Shown here piece by piece: positions 24,362-33,408 of a stretch of 64,000 nucleotides of DNA. The position numbers were made by a program, and so were the translations under genes. The number at the start of each line of letters is the position of its first letter. Positions within the stretch are counted from its first letter, which is position 1. The DNA comes from an uncultured Prevotella sp. GTDB lineage: Bacteria; Bacteroidota; Bacteroidia; Bacteroidales; Bacteroidaceae. The DNA is taken from contig URRR01000009.1 in assembly GCA_900550365.1 (NCBI GenBank), positions 1 through 64,000 of the forward strand, written 5' to 3'. The notes below the pieces were generated by a model. It was not told where the DNA came from and searched no databases. It saw nothing but the letters and a program-made list of their open reading frames with translations.

Positions 24362-26554
24362 TTATCCGGCGTAGCCGTCAACGAGGTCAGCCATCAGATG
24401 AATATCAGTATCGCTTATGCCGTGTTCATTAAGGAAATCCTTGTCGTTGGCAAATTCTTCGCTTATACAGTATTTTCTGTTGAGGCCTGTGTTACGTCGG
24501 TTTTCCATGAATCTGGCGAAAAGTTTTACGGCTTCGGCCGTATTGCCTTTCATCCATTGACAATATCCGGCATTAAGCCAGTCACCGTTTTCAGCATCAT
24601 CAGCAGACGTCAGACGGCTATATTCCTTTTCGGCCTGGTCATATTTTCCCAAGCCTGACAAGGTCCATGCCAGTACACGCTTTACCGCTGAAGAATCAGG
24701 ATTCTCTATGTCAAGTCTGTAAAGCAGGTTTATTGCGTCACTGTATTTTTTTGCTTTTGACAATGCAACGCAAAGATTTAACGCAACTGTTTTGTTCTGC
24801 GGGTCGCTGTCATGCAGTGTCTGATAGCACGCGGCAGAATCCTCAAACTTTCCACATTCAAAATACGAGCGGGCAAGTAATGACAATACACGTCTGTTTC
24901 CGGGGTCTTCAGCTTTAAGTTTTTCAAAAACCTCCACTGCTTTTTCCGGCTGTTTAGCGAAGTTGAGTTCATACATGCCGCGCACGAGAAGCATTTTCGG
25001 ATTGTCCTCATCCGTGTTTTTTGACAGAATGTTTCTTAAAGCGTTGCCGTTCTTATGTTTTATCATGAAGTAACACAAGTCCGGTACGAGTGTCTGGATG
25101 TCTGTATTATTAAACAGGTCATCGGAAACAAAGATGAAATGCTTTGCGTCAAATGGGTTGACGAGCTGTTCTCTTTGCGGGTAAAGGCGGAAGAACCGGT
25201 ACATGTCCTGCAGTATCATGCGCCTAATATAGGCCGGCTGCCTTTGGTCTTCGGGGCTTACAACCTGCCCGAGAACTTCAGGCGAGTTAAGCATTTCTTT
25301 CATATTGTCAGGCAGGCGGCTGATTACTGACGAAATGGCGAGCGTGAATGAGTATTTGTCACTGTCACAGAACGGTCCGCTATTGAGAATGTTTATGAGC
25401 AGAGGGGTATCTTTCAGGTTGCCAGCCGTGCGTGAGATTTCAGGATGCTCAATATAGAACGGATAAAACCAGTTGGCTACATTATAGAAAAACGGGAAGC
25501 GTTTCATCTGCGAAAAGCCGCCAAAGTAGATGTCAGAGCCGGCTTTCTGCATGTTCATCATTTTCTGAAAACTCTCCTCCATTTTCTCCATTGCCCGTTC
25601 AGATGCGCCTGGGTCAAATATGTCTGTCATGGGGTCATCTTCCTTTTCATTGATGCCGAAGCGTGTGATGTTCAGGTTATTGTTTTTCATCAGCTCCGGC
25701 ATGATGTCCCGCCGTATAGTGTCTGTGTCCTGTTCCGCGTTCATGCAGAATATGATTTGTTTCTGCAGGTCGGCCAGTTCGTTCGCTACGCCGTCATGTG
25801 AAAGTGCTTCAGATACAAGATTTTTCATTTTCGGCATAACCCTTGTGCGTGAAGACAGGGCAAATACCCAGCCAATAAGTGCTCTTTGGCGTATTTTCTC
25901 ATCTGTTGATGCAAGGTAGACATGTATCAGCACGCCGAATTTGTTGATGTCCATGTTGTTCATTGCGGCAAGAGTTATCGCGCTGATGAGCAGTTGTGCG
26001 TCAATACTGTCAATGGTGGGTGAGAGCAGCAGGCGATTGAAAAACTCTGAGTCGTGATCAGACCATTGGCGTGACACGATGATGTGGCAGAACAAAGCCT
26101 GCATGAAATCATTGTGCCGGCTGTAAAGTTCGTTGCTTTTCGTTGTGCGTGCGGGTTCTATTTCGAGGCTCAGCATTGCCGCGTCTGCAACGAATCCTTC
26201 AAGTTCAGATTTTATTTTCTCGTCATTGAACTGTTTGTTGCCTGACTTTCTCAATGCGTCTGTAAAGAAGGCAGTGTGCTGAGTCATGTAAGTCATGTAC
26301 ATGTCACTTGCAAAGCGGTAAAGCCTTGTTGTAAGACTGTTATATATGGCGCTGCGGTGCGGGTCGTTAAAGCCGCGCCTCATGTAGTCAAGCATCAGCC
26401 TGTAATCGTTCTCAATGCTCTCCAGCTCTTCGTCATATATCATGTGAGGATTGGCGTCTACAAACTTACGTACAGCCCGCAGGGCAGCGCCAAGCTCGCT
26501 TCTGTCAATCAGTCTGAAAATGATGTCAAATTCCTTTGTTTCTCTGTTATCCAT
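24362..26554 (-). CDS. Large cytoplasmic TPR protein
   Basis: 730 aa without signal peptide or membrane segment. The N-terminal two thirds are helical, with no family I recognise. The C-terminal third has tandem TPR repeats, for example KMLLVRGMYELNFAKQPEKAVEVFEKLKAEDPGNRR, RSYFECGKFEDSAACYQTLHDSDPQNKT and WTLSGLGKYDQAEKEYSRL. TPR proteins are scaffolds; no enzyme motif is seen. It lies 9 bp downstream of a binding lipoprotein gene, likely the same operon, and is convergent with the PLD gene with only 9 bp between stops. Confidence 0.75.
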   Translation of the reverse strand: MDNRETKEFDIIFRLIDRSELGAALRAVRKFVDANPHMIYDEELESIENDYRLMLDYMRRGFNDPHRSAIYNSLTTRLYRFASDMYMTYMTQHTAFFTDALRKSGNKQFNDEKIKSELEGFVADAAMLSLEIEPARTTKSNELYSRHNDFMQALFCHIIVSRQWSDHDSEFFNRLLLSPTIDSIDAQLLISAITLAAMNNMDINKFGVLIHVYLASTDEKIRQRALIGWVFALSSRTRVMPKMKNLVSEALSHDGVANELADLQKQIIFCMNAEQDTDTIRRDIMPELMKNNNLNITRFGINEKEDDPMTDIFDPGASERAMEKMEESFQKMMNMQKAGSDIYFGGFSQMKRFPFFYNVANWFYPFYIEHPEISRTAGNLKDTPLLINILNSGPFCDSDKYSFTLAISSVISRLPDNMKEMLNSPEVLGQVVSPEDQRQPAYIRRMILQDMYRFFRLYPQREQLVNPFDAKHFIFVSDDLFNNTDIQTLVPDLCYFMIKHKNGNALRNILSKNTDEDNPKMLLVRGMYELNFAKQPEKAVEVFEKLKAEDPGNRRVLSLLARSYFECGKFEDSAACYQTLHDSDPQNKTVALNLCVALSKAKKYSDAINLLYRLDIENPDSSAVKRVLAWTLSGLGKYDQAEKEYSRLTSADDAENGDWLNAGYCQWMKGNTAEAVKLFARFMENRRNTGLNRKYCISEEFANDKDFLNEHGISDTDIHLMADLVDGYAG

Positions 26555-26563
26555 GTTAAGTCG

Positions 26564-27490
26564 TCATTTTAGCCATTTGTCAGCGGTGTCGATATCCTTT
26601 TGGCGTGGCTCGCCGGCATGTTCAAACTTCATTTTCGGCAGTGCGTCAATAGTCTTTCCGTCAGCTCCGCAATATTTGGCAATGGTCTTGGCATAATGTT
26701 TCAGACCCTTTTTATTGATTGAGTCACATGCCGCGTTATATCCTTTTATAAATACGTCAAGCTGCTGTGTGCGGCGTTTGTCTTTCATGTCCTTGCTCCT
26801 GAATGCTATGACCCCGAAGCGCATATCCTTGTCGCGGCTGTCCATAAGTACAGGATTCTTATACAGCCGTGCCGTAGTAGCCTGCGGCTCGGTCAGCAGC
26901 ATAGCGTCCATCTCGTTGTTGAGGAGCATCTGCAGCCTCAGGTTGACATCGTTTATCTGTACCTTGAACACCTCTTCCTCCTTCAGCTTGGCGCTGTCTA
27001 CGGCATAGTCGGCAAGCAGGGCCGTTGCCGAGAAGCGTGCCATGGCTATCATCTTGTCACTCATCTGGTTTATACGTCTGATTCTTGCCAGACGGTTGCT
27101 TATCAGTTGCCAGTATGCGTTGGTGGCGGCCACATAGTCAAGGCCGGTGCCTTTGCGCTTCATCCATTGTCCGCGCACTATGTCGGTGACACATCCCTCA
27201 ATCGCGCCCTTCATCAGAGCCGCATCGCAGTCAATCTGTGCTTTATACGGTTTCAGTCTTATGTCGGCCTTGGCCGTGTCAAACATGTTATAATCCTTAG
27301 CCACATAGATAGGCAGACAGTCAAGAGTAGGCATCACGCCAACCTTCAATGCCAGCGAGTCTTCCCTGTGCAGCCGGGCCTGCTCAGCCCGTGACAGCCT
27401 CTGCTTCTCCTCATACGATTGTCCGCATCCCATAAGGATAACGGCTGTAAGTATAAATAAGAAGATGTATTTTGTGCTCATTACATACAT
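26564..27490 (-). CDS. Substrate-binding-like lipoprotein (NMT1/SsuA type)
   Basis: 308 aa. A lipobox ILMGC places the lipidated Cys at residue 22 of the ORF (an ATG at codon 4 is another possible start). The mature part begins with charged residues, then LKVGVMPTLDCLPIYVAKDYNMF, typical of periplasmic binding proteins of the taurine/thiamine-precursor ABC group, and continues with LNNEMDAMLLTEPQATTARLY near residue 205. No permease or ATPase gene is adjacent; the neighbour is a TPR gene. The ligand is unknown and it may not serve an ABC transporter. Confidence 0.78.
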   Translation of the reverse strand: MYVMSTKYIFLFILTAVILMGCGQSYEEKQRLSRAEQARLHREDSLALKVGVMPTLDCLPIYVAKDYNMFDTAKADIRLKPYKAQIDCDAALMKGAIEGCVTDIVRGQWMKRKGTGLDYVAATNAYWQLISNRLARIRRINQMSDKMIAMARFSATALLADYAVDSAKLKEEEVFKVQINDVNLRLQMLLNNEMDAMLLTEPQATTARLYKNPVLMDSRDKDMRFGVIAFRSKDMKDKRRTQQLDVFIKGYNAACDSINKKGLKHYAKTIAKYCGADGKTIDALPKMKFEHAGEPRQKDIDTADKWLK

Positions 27491-27585
27491 TAGTTAAAAA
27501 GGGCAGCCCAGCGTTTTACACCCGAGTCGCCCTTCAGAGTTTATTATTAATGTGCGATATTAGTCAGCATCATTCAACTGTGGTG

Positions 27586-27615
27586 CAAAGTTAATGATTT
27601 ATTTTGTAACTCAAA
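27586..27615 (-). promoter_or_regulatory. Promoter of the lipoprotein-TPR operon
   Basis: On the minus strand, TTTG (27615-27612), an 18-bp spacer and TAACTTTG (27593-27586). The leader of about 95 nt contains GGGC/GCCC arms (27500-27531) followed by TTTTT just before the start codon, a possible weak attenuator. Confidence 0.55.
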
Positions 27616-27688
27616 AAAATATCACTAATTTTGTAAAACAAATTAGGTGGGGCGTGAAGATTGTCATACTTGCTACTGCTCGTTTTGC

Positions 27689-27769
27689 AAAAGGCCGTCT
27701 TTCGCATTGTAAAAGGTCATCTTTTGCACGCTAAAAGGCCACCTTTTACACGGTAAAAGATGACCTTTT
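27689..27769. repeat. 22-bp-period palindromic array, copy C
   Basis: Four units at 27689, 27711, 27733 and 27755 with 7-bp spacers. Unit 2 (AAAAGGTCATCTTTT) and unit 4 (AAAAGATGACCTTTT) are exact reverse complements even though their cores differ from the other copies, a compensatory pattern. It lies between divergently transcribed genes, so it cannot be a terminator for either. Confidence 0.87.
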
Positions 27770-27877
27770 GCAACGCGTTGAGCGTCAGACTGTTACGCGG
27801 CCGGCCGTAAACGGCTCCGCAATCAGCTTTCTGACGTGCGGTTGTAACGTTTCTCATGCCCTTTGTTTAATAATATT

Positions 27878-29317
27878 ATGGCAAAGGATAAGATAGCTTA
27901 CGTATGTTCAAACTGCGGACAGGAGTCATCAAAATGGATCGGCAAGTGTCCCAGCTGCGGGCAGTGGAATACGTTTAAGGAAATAAGAGTGGCTCCAGAG
28001 AGTGCGGGGCACATTGCAGCAGCGTCAGTTGCAGCTACGGTCAGAGGTGCCCGCCGGGACGTAAAAGCCCGTCCGCAGCGCCTTCGTGAAATATCTGCCA
28101 AAGACGAGCCGCGTATCGACATGCATGACGGTGAGCTGAACCGCGTGCTCGGCGGAGGACTTGTGCCCGGGTCGATTGTGCTGCTCGGCGGTGAGCCGGG
28201 CATAGGTAAGAGTACCCTTACGTTGCAGACGGTGTTGAGGATGACTGACCGCCGTGTGCTATATGTCAGCGGAGAGGAAAGTGCCCATCAGTTAAAGATG
28301 CGTGCCGAAAGGATAAGCTCGGGGGCTGCCCGGCCGCTTAAAGCATCGGCGGATGCCGTCGGCAAGCCGGACGATGATGAATGCATGATATTGTGTGACA
28401 CATCTCTTGAAAACATATTTGCCAATATTCAGGAAGTAATGCCTGATATTGTGGTAATTGACTCGATACAGACTATCAGTACGGAGACTGTTGACAGTTC
28501 ACCCGGCAGCGTGTCGCAAGTGCGCGAGTGCGCCTCGGCGCTGCTCCGGTTTGCCAAGTCAAGCGGCATACCTGTAATCCTGATAGGACATATAAATAAG
28601 GAAGGAACACTGGCCGGACCCAAGATTCTGGAACACATTGTAGACACTGTAATCCAGTTTGAGGGTGACCAGCATTATATGTACCGCATACTCCGTTCTA
28701 CTAAAAACCGCTTTGGCAGCACCTCTGAGCTTGGTATTTATGAAATGGAGCAGGACGGATTGCGCCAGGTTGCCAACCCTTCTGAATTGCTGTTGACGCA
28801 GGACCACGAGGGACTTAGCGGCATAGCCATATCCTCGGCGATAGAAGGTGTGCGCCCGTTTCTTGTTGAGACGCAGGCTCTTGTGTCGTCGGCTGCTTAC
28901 GGAACGCCGCAGCGCAGCGCTACGGGATTTGACCAGAGACGGCTCAACATGTTGCTTGCCGTACTCGAAAAGCGTGTCGGCTTCAAACTGATGCAGAAAG
29001 ACGTGTTTCTCAACATAGCGGGAGGTCTGCGCGTTACAGACATGGCCATGGATCTCAGTGTTATTGCGGCGGTGCTCTCAAGCAATGTTGACACGGCTAT
29101 AGAGACGGGCTGGTGCATGGCCGGTGAGGTGGGGCTGAGCGGCGAGGTGCGCCCAGTCAGCCGTATAGAGCAGCGTATTGCTGAGGCCGAGAAGCTCGGT
29201 TTTACGAATATAATAGTGCCGAAGTATAACATGCAGGGGCTTTCGCGCAAGAAGTTCAATATCAATCTTGTGCCCGTCCGCAAGGTGGAGGAGGCTCTGA
29301 GGGCGTTGTTCGGCTGA
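27878..29317 (+). CDS. radA: DNA repair protein RadA
   Basis: 479 aa from the ATG at 27878 (the open frame starts at a TTG at 27863). It is a RecA-like branch-migration ATPase. The N-terminal zinc finger CSNCGQESSKWIGKCPSCGQW, Walker A GGEPGIGKST near residue 98, the RadA-specific KNRFG motif near residue 277, and the C-terminal Lon-like domain (DVFLNIAGGLRVTD, EVRPVSRIEQRI) are all present in the normal order. Length is standard. Array C lies just upstream. Confidence 0.96.
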   Translation: MAKDKIAYVCSNCGQESSKWIGKCPSCGQWNTFKEIRVAPESAGHIAAASVAATVRGARRDVKARPQRLREISAKDEPRIDMHDGELNRVLGGGLVPGSIVLLGGEPGIGKSTLTLQTVLRMTDRRVLYVSGEESAHQLKMRAERISSGAARPLKASADAVGKPDDDECMILCDTSLENIFANIQEVMPDIVVIDSIQTISTETVDSSPGSVSQVRECASALLRFAKSSGIPVILIGHINKEGTLAGPKILEHIVDTVIQFEGDQHYMYRILRSTKNRFGSTSELGIYEMEQDGLRQVANPSELLLTQDHEGLSGIAISSAIEGVRPFLVETQALVSSAAYGTPQRSATGFDQRRLNMLLAVLEKRVGFKLMQKDVFLNIAGGLRVTDMAMDLSVIAAVLSSNVDTAIETGWCMAGEVGLSGEVRPVSRIEQRIAEAEKLGFTNIIVPKYNMQGLSRKKFNINLVPVRKVEEALRALFG

Positions 29318-29341
29318 CGCCTGACGGCTTATTGATAAAAT

Positions 29342-29396
29342 AAGCGCCGTATTACGGATTGCAGCATATTGTCTGCACAACCGTAATACGGCGCTT
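29342..29396. terminator. Bidirectional terminator between radA and the TlpA-like gene
   Basis: A perfect 16-bp stem: 29342-29357 (AAGCGCCGTATTACGG) pairs with 29381-29396. It lies between two convergent genes. Confidence 0.75.
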
Positions 29397-29430
29397 TCTA
29401 TTGTTATGTATGGACTGTGCTGTTGTGCGC

Positions 29431-30009
29431 TTATTGTGCGGCGGCCTTATCGGCTGTGCCGAGACGGTTGGCGATAAACGCCGTAAGCTCCTCGCCTCTC
29501 AGGCCGGCTGCAATCACTTTGCCCGTGTTGTCAACTACGATAGTGAACGGTATGGCCTGTATTCCGTACATTTTGGCCGCGCTGTTGTTCCATCCCTGAA
29601 GGTCAGACAACTGTGTCCATGTCATGTTCATGGTGCTTATTGCGTCAGTCCACTGCTCTTTGTTCTCGTCAAGAGATACGCCGACAATGCCAAGTCCCTT
29701 GTCCTTGTAGTCGTTGTATGTCTTCACAAGGCCGGGCATTTCCTGACGGCACGGTCCGCACCAGCTTGCCCAGAAGTCAACAACAGTAATCTTATGTCTG
29801 GCAAACTCGTCGGCAACTGTTACGTTGTTGCCGTTGATGTCGGCCATGGTGAAGTTTATCTTGAGCTCCTGCTCATTGTTGTCTTCACGCTGAGTAGTGT
29901 CAGCCTGCGCTGCAGTCTGTGTCGTCTGGCTCTCGGTCTTGCCGTTTTTGCATGCTGTGAAGGTTATCAGCGCAGCGGCAGATATTATCAATATGCGGCG
30001 TATCTTCAT
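29431..30009 (-). CDS. TlpA/ResA-type thioredoxin-fold lipoprotein
   Basis: 192 aa. The lipobox-like FTACK puts the lipidated Cys at about residue 20, followed by a Q/T-rich linker to about residue 48. The thioredoxin domain has the redox motif WASWCGPCRQEM near residue 85 and the cis-Pro region IQAIPFTIVVD near residue 158. Proteins of this group reduce disulfides in the periplasm, for example for cytochrome c maturation; partner unknown. It follows prs by 11 bp on the same strand. Confidence 0.88.
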   Translation of the reverse strand: MKIRRILIISAAALITFTACKNGKTESQTTQTAAQADTTQREDNNEQELKINFTMADINGNNVTVADEFARHKITVVDFWASWCGPCRQEMPGLVKTYNDYKDKGLGIVGVSLDENKEQWTDAISTMNMTWTQLSDLQGWNNSAAKMYGIQAIPFTIVVDNTGKVIAAGLRGEELTAFIANRLGTADKAAAQ

Positions 30010-30020
30010 GCTTTCAGGCT

Positions 30021-30959
30021 TTATACGAGATACTGTGAACTGATGCTCTCATTGTTGACCACGCGGCGGATGGTCTCTGCGAACATGTCTGCAACTGACA
30101 GTTGCTTGACCTTGGCGCAGCGGTTAGAGTAGGGAATAGAGTCGGTGAACACCATCTCTTCAAGTGCAGAGTTCTGTATTCTCTCGCTTGCGGGTCCGCT
30201 CATGACGCAGTGTGACGCGCAGGCTCTTACGCTCTTGGCACCGGCCTGCTTCATTATGTCGGCGGCCTTGGTTATGGTTCCGGCCGTGTCAACCATGTCG
30301 TCAATGATTACTACGTTCTTTCCCTTGACGTCACCGATAATCTGCATGCTTTCAACAACGTTTGCGCGGGCACGCGTCTTGTTGCAAAGTACAAGCGGGC
30401 ATCCTAAGTATTTGGCATAAGTATTGGCGCGTTTACTGCCGCCGACGTCAGGAGATGCGATGACAATATCGTCGAGCTTGAGGCTCAGGAGATATGGAAG
30501 TATGACGCCGGACGCGTAAAGGTGGTCAACAGGAACATCGAAGAATCCCTGTATCTGGTCAGCGTGCAGGTCCATGGTGATAAGGCGGTCGATGCCGGCC
30601 ACCCTCAACAGGTCGGCCACGAGCTTGGCGCCGATGCTTACACGCGGCTTATCCTTGCGGTCCTGTCGTGCCCAGCCGAAATATGGAATTACGGCATTGA
30701 TGCTTTTGGCTGACGCGCGTTTGGCGGCGTCAATCATCAGCAAGAGTTCCATGAGGTTGTCTGAATTAGGGAATGTGCTCTGTACGAGGAACACGTCGCG
30801 CCCGCGGATAGACTCCTCGTAAGACACGGCGAACTCGCCGTCAGAGAACTTTGTTATTAGCAGATTGCCAAGGGGGCAACCCAGGCTGTTGCAGATTTTT
30901 TCCGCAAGGTATCTCGTATTGGTGCCCGAGAATACCATAAAAGAGTTTTTCTCACTCAT
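30021..30959 (-). CDS. prs: Ribose-phosphate pyrophosphokinase
   Basis: 312 aa, makes PRPP from ribose 5-phosphate and ATP for purine, pyrimidine, histidine and tryptophan synthesis. Class I motifs are clear: FSDGEFAVSYEESIRGRDVFLVQ near residue 38, YFGWARQDRKDKPR near 96, MDLHADQIQGFFDVPVDHL near 130, and the PRPP loop VVIIDDMVDTAGTI near 215. Length normal. It probably shares a transcript with the TlpA-like gene. Confidence 0.96.
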   Translation of the reverse strand: MSEKNSFMVFSGTNTRYLAEKICNSLGCPLGNLLITKFSDGEFAVSYEESIRGRDVFLVQSTFPNSDNLMELLLMIDAAKRASAKSINAVIPYFGWARQDRKDKPRVSIGAKLVADLLRVAGIDRLITMDLHADQIQGFFDVPVDHLYASGVILPYLLSLKLDDIVIASPDVGGSKRANTYAKYLGCPLVLCNKTRARANVVESMQIIGDVKGKNVVIIDDMVDTAGTITKAADIMKQAGAKSVRACASHCVMSGPASERIQNSALEEMVFTDSIPYSNRCAKVKQLSVADMFAETIRRVVNNESISSQYLV

Positions 30960-30990
30960 TTTGGCTTATAGTTGTTTTATTAATTATTTT

Positions 30991-31578
30991 TTATGATGCT
31001 GCTTTTCTGAGCTTCTCAAAATGGCTTATGAGATCCTTGTAGTCAAGTTCATTATGAATGTCGAACCTGCTCCACAGATCCTTGCATACCACTACGCCGC
31101 CAAAGCCTAACTCCTTGGCCGTCTTGATGTTGTCAAGGCTTACGCCACCGAGCGCATACACGTGGCGGTCAATCAGTCCCTGACGTGCCGCGCTCTCAAG
31201 TTCGCTCATGTCGCGGCCGCCCTGGGTGAATGTGTTGTCAAGAAAAACGTACTCAGCCTTTTTCTTCATGGCGTTAAGCGCGCTTATGTCATGGCATGTG
31301 CGGCTGAACTTTCCTTTATAGTCTTTAGGCAAGTCCTTGGTGCTGTCGTCAATGTGTATTCCCGCCAGTCCGTATTCATTCTTCAGGTAATAATGGTCAT
31401 GAACGGTTATTTTACCGTATGATATTTCGGGAAGAAGAGACAGCAGACGTTCTGAATACATAGGTGAAGCTCCGGGCTTGTACAGGTGCAGGTTGTCCAT
31501 GCCCTCCTCGAAAAGAGCCGTCAGTATCTTGTCTTCTTCTACGAAGAAGGTAGGTTGGGTCATTATAACGAGCTTCAT
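30991..31578 (-). CDS. ThiE/TenI-superfamily protein
   Basis: 195 aa TIM-barrel of the thiamine phosphate synthase/TenI family. Family segments: LHLYKPGASP near residue 31, ITVHDHYYLKNEYGLAGIHIDD near residue 57, and VYALGGVSLDNIKTAKELGFGGVVVCKDLW near residue 140. The H-x-G-Q-x-D motif usual in ThiE is here IHIDDSTKD, so a TenI-like role or altered substrate is possible. No other thiamine gene is near. It has its own promoter. Confidence 0.75.
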   Translation of the reverse strand: MKLVIMTQPTFFVEEDKILTALFEEGMDNLHLYKPGASPMYSERLLSLLPEISYGKITVHDHYYLKNEYGLAGIHIDDSTKDLPKDYKGKFSRTCHDISALNAMKKKAEYVFLDNTFTQGGRDMSELESAARQGLIDRHVYALGGVSLDNIKTAKELGFGGVVVCKDLWSRFDIHNELDYKDLISHFEKLRKAAS

Positions 31579-31600
31579 CGCTTTTTTCTTTTTCCAAATG

Positions 31601-31631
31601 CAAATGTATAAAAAAAAAGATAAACGGGCAA
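31601..31631 (-). promoter_or_regulatory. Promoter of the ThiE/TenI-like gene
   Basis: On the minus strand, TTG (31631-31629), a 20-bp spacer and TACATTTG (31608-31601), 22 bp before the ATG. Confidence 0.6.
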
Positions 31632-31850
31632 TCTATTGGATAATAAAAGTTGTTTCGTGAGCCTTAAAATTGAGGAAAAATAATGTTACGGCATTGCGTG
31701 ATGCTGTTTTTTTGTTGTTTTAAGCCGTTTTCATGGCAATCTTCAGTGATGTCTGTGGGCTTTGCGGTAATGTTGATGAGCATGAACTCCCTGTGTATCG
31801 GCTTCGGCGACATGGTTGCTTTTGTAACGGCCTGATTGTCAATGCGTTGT
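31632..31850. other. Intergenic stretch with no recognised feature
   Basis: The 547-bp divergent gap between the ThiE-like gene and nspC contains promoters at both ends and array D. In this part I see no open frame, structured RNA or other repeat. Confidence 0.4.
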
Positions 31851-31931
31851 AAAAGGCCGTCTTTTGCAAGCTAAAAGACGGCCTTTTGGCGTATGATTGA
31901 CGGCCTTTTGAAAAGCAAAAGACCGTCTTTT
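31851..31931. repeat. 22-bp-period palindromic array, copy D
   Basis: Four units at 31851, 31873, 31895 and 31917 with 7-bp spacers. Units 1 (AAAAGGCCGTCTTTT) and 2 (AAAAGACGGCCTTTT) are exact reverse complements; units 3 and 4 nearly so. GTTGT and ACAAC flank the array. It lies between two divergent genes. Confidence 0.87.
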
Positions 31932-32061
31932 GTACAACAGTCTGACAAACGATGTGAGATTGTCACGTCATTAAGGGCTTTGCCGGTAAATGTTCTTGTC
32001 ATCCGGATTAGTCTGCCCGGATAGAGGAGGAAACTGTCAAAGATGCAAATCTTGACTGTGA

Positions 32062-32097
32062 TTTGCCATGTAATATTAAAAAAAATGTGTAAGTTTG
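32062..32097 (+). promoter_or_regulatory. Promoter of nspC
   Basis: The -7 box TAAGTTTG (32090-32097) is good; TTTG at 32062-32065 is 24 bp away, longer than usual. The ATG at 32099 is adjacent to the box and cannot be the start, so 32126 is used. Confidence 0.5.
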
Positions 32098-32125
32098 CAT
32101 GCGGATTATATCAGAGATAAAGACA

Positions 32126-33298
32126 ATGAAGATAAACCTTGATACATTTGAAGGCTTGGACAGGCCGTTCTATGTGCTTGAGGAGAAAAGGCTCAGGCGC
32201 AATCTTGAGTTGATAAGGAGTGTGGCTGATGCCGGAGGTGTTGAGATTATTTTGGCGTTCAAGGCTTATGCCCTGTGGAAGACATTCCCTGTGTTCAGGG
32301 AGTATATAAAAGCCACTACGGCAAGCTCGTTGTATGAAGCGCTGCTTGCCGTTAACGAGTTCGGCAGTAAGGCTCACACTTTCTCGCCGGCATACACTGA
32401 TTATGAAATAGACGATATAGCCAGATGCTCAAGTCATATAACGTTTAATTCATTGTCACAATATACTCGGCTGCATGCCAGAGCCAAGGCTGCAAACGCT
32501 GAACTGAGCATAGGCCTGCGCATAAATCCAGAGTATTCAGAGGTGGGCACGGCCCTTTATAATCCTTGCGCTCCCGGCACCCGCTTCGGCATCACAGCCG
32601 ATAAGTTGCCGGCCACGCTGCCTGATGATATAGAAGGATTCCATTGTCATTGCCATTGTGAGAGTGGATCGGATGTTTTCGTGAGAACATTGGAACATAT
32701 TACGGAAAAGTTCTCGCCATGGTTCAGTCAGATAAAATGGATTAACTTCGGCGGCGGTCATCTTATGACACGTAAGGATTACGACATACCTTTATTAATA
32801 AGGACACTTAACGGCCTGCACAGAAAGTATCCACACCTTAATATAATATTAGAACCTGGCAGCGCATTCGCCTGGCAGACAGGGCCACTTGTGTCTCAGG
32901 TGGTAGACATTGTGGAAGACCGAGGCATAAAGACAGCCATACTTAACGTAAGTTTTACGTGCCACATGCCTGACTGTCTGGAGATGCCGTACATGCCGGC
33001 GGTGCGTGGCGCCGAGATAATTGAAGACGGAGACAAGTCTGACGCGTCAGAAGAAAATGTGTACAGGCTCGGCGGTAACAGTTGCCTGTCAGGTGATTTC
33101 ATGGGGCTGTGGCGCTTCCCCAGCGGTCTGCATGTAGGTGACAACGTGATTTTTGAGGATATGCTGCATTATACAACCGTAAAAACCAACATGTTTAACG
33201 GAATAACGCATCCGTCAATCGCTTTTGCGCATGAAGACGGGACATTCGAGATTTTGCGTACATTTACTTATGATGATTATCGAAACCGCATGGATTAA
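32126..33298 (+). CDS. nspC: Carboxynorspermidine decarboxylase
   Basis: 390 aa from the ATG at 32126. PLP-dependent enzyme of the alanine racemase-fold decarboxylases, last step of the carboxyspermidine route to spermidine in Bacteroidetes and others. The PLP lysine is in ILAFKAYALW near residue 45, the barrel motif HCHCESG near residue 180, INFGGGHLMTRKDYD near 212, LEPGSAF near 248, and the second-subunit residues in GGNSCLSGDFMG near 328. Length fits. The dehydrogenase partner gene is not in the window. Confidence 0.93.
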   Translation: MKINLDTFEGLDRPFYVLEEKRLRRNLELIRSVADAGGVEIILAFKAYALWKTFPVFREYIKATTASSLYEALLAVNEFGSKAHTFSPAYTDYEIDDIARCSSHITFNSLSQYTRLHARAKAANAELSIGLRINPEYSEVGTALYNPCAPGTRFGITADKLPATLPDDIEGFHCHCHCESGSDVFVRTLEHITEKFSPWFSQIKWINFGGGHLMTRKDYDIPLLIRTLNGLHRKYPHLNIILEPGSAFAWQTGPLVSQVVDIVEDRGIKTAILNVSFTCHMPDCLEMPYMPAVRGAEIIEDGDKSDASEENVYRLGGNSCLSGDFMGLWRFPSGLHVGDNVIFEDMLHYTTVKTNMFNGITHPSIAFAHEDGTFEILRTFTYDDYRNRMD

Positions 33299-33339
33299 AA
33301 GTTTTTTTCATCAAAATTGAAAAAAAAAGTCGCAAAAGT

Positions 33340-33370
33340 TTTGCAGACTTAAGAAAAAACTGTATCTTTG
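33340..33370 (+). promoter_or_regulatory. Promoter of the tRNA cluster
   Basis: TTTG (33340-33343), a 19-bp spacer and TATCTTTG (33363-33370) are a perfect promoter about 39 bp before the first tRNA. Confidence 0.8.
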
Positions 33371-33408
33371 CACCGCATTTAGAGAAATGCTCCTTTGAAA
33401 AGGAACAA

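Noticed and set aside
27497..27534. TPP riboswitch before the NMT1-like lipoprotein gene
   Set aside because: The leader has GGGC/GCCC arms and a T run but no CTGAGA or other thi-box core.
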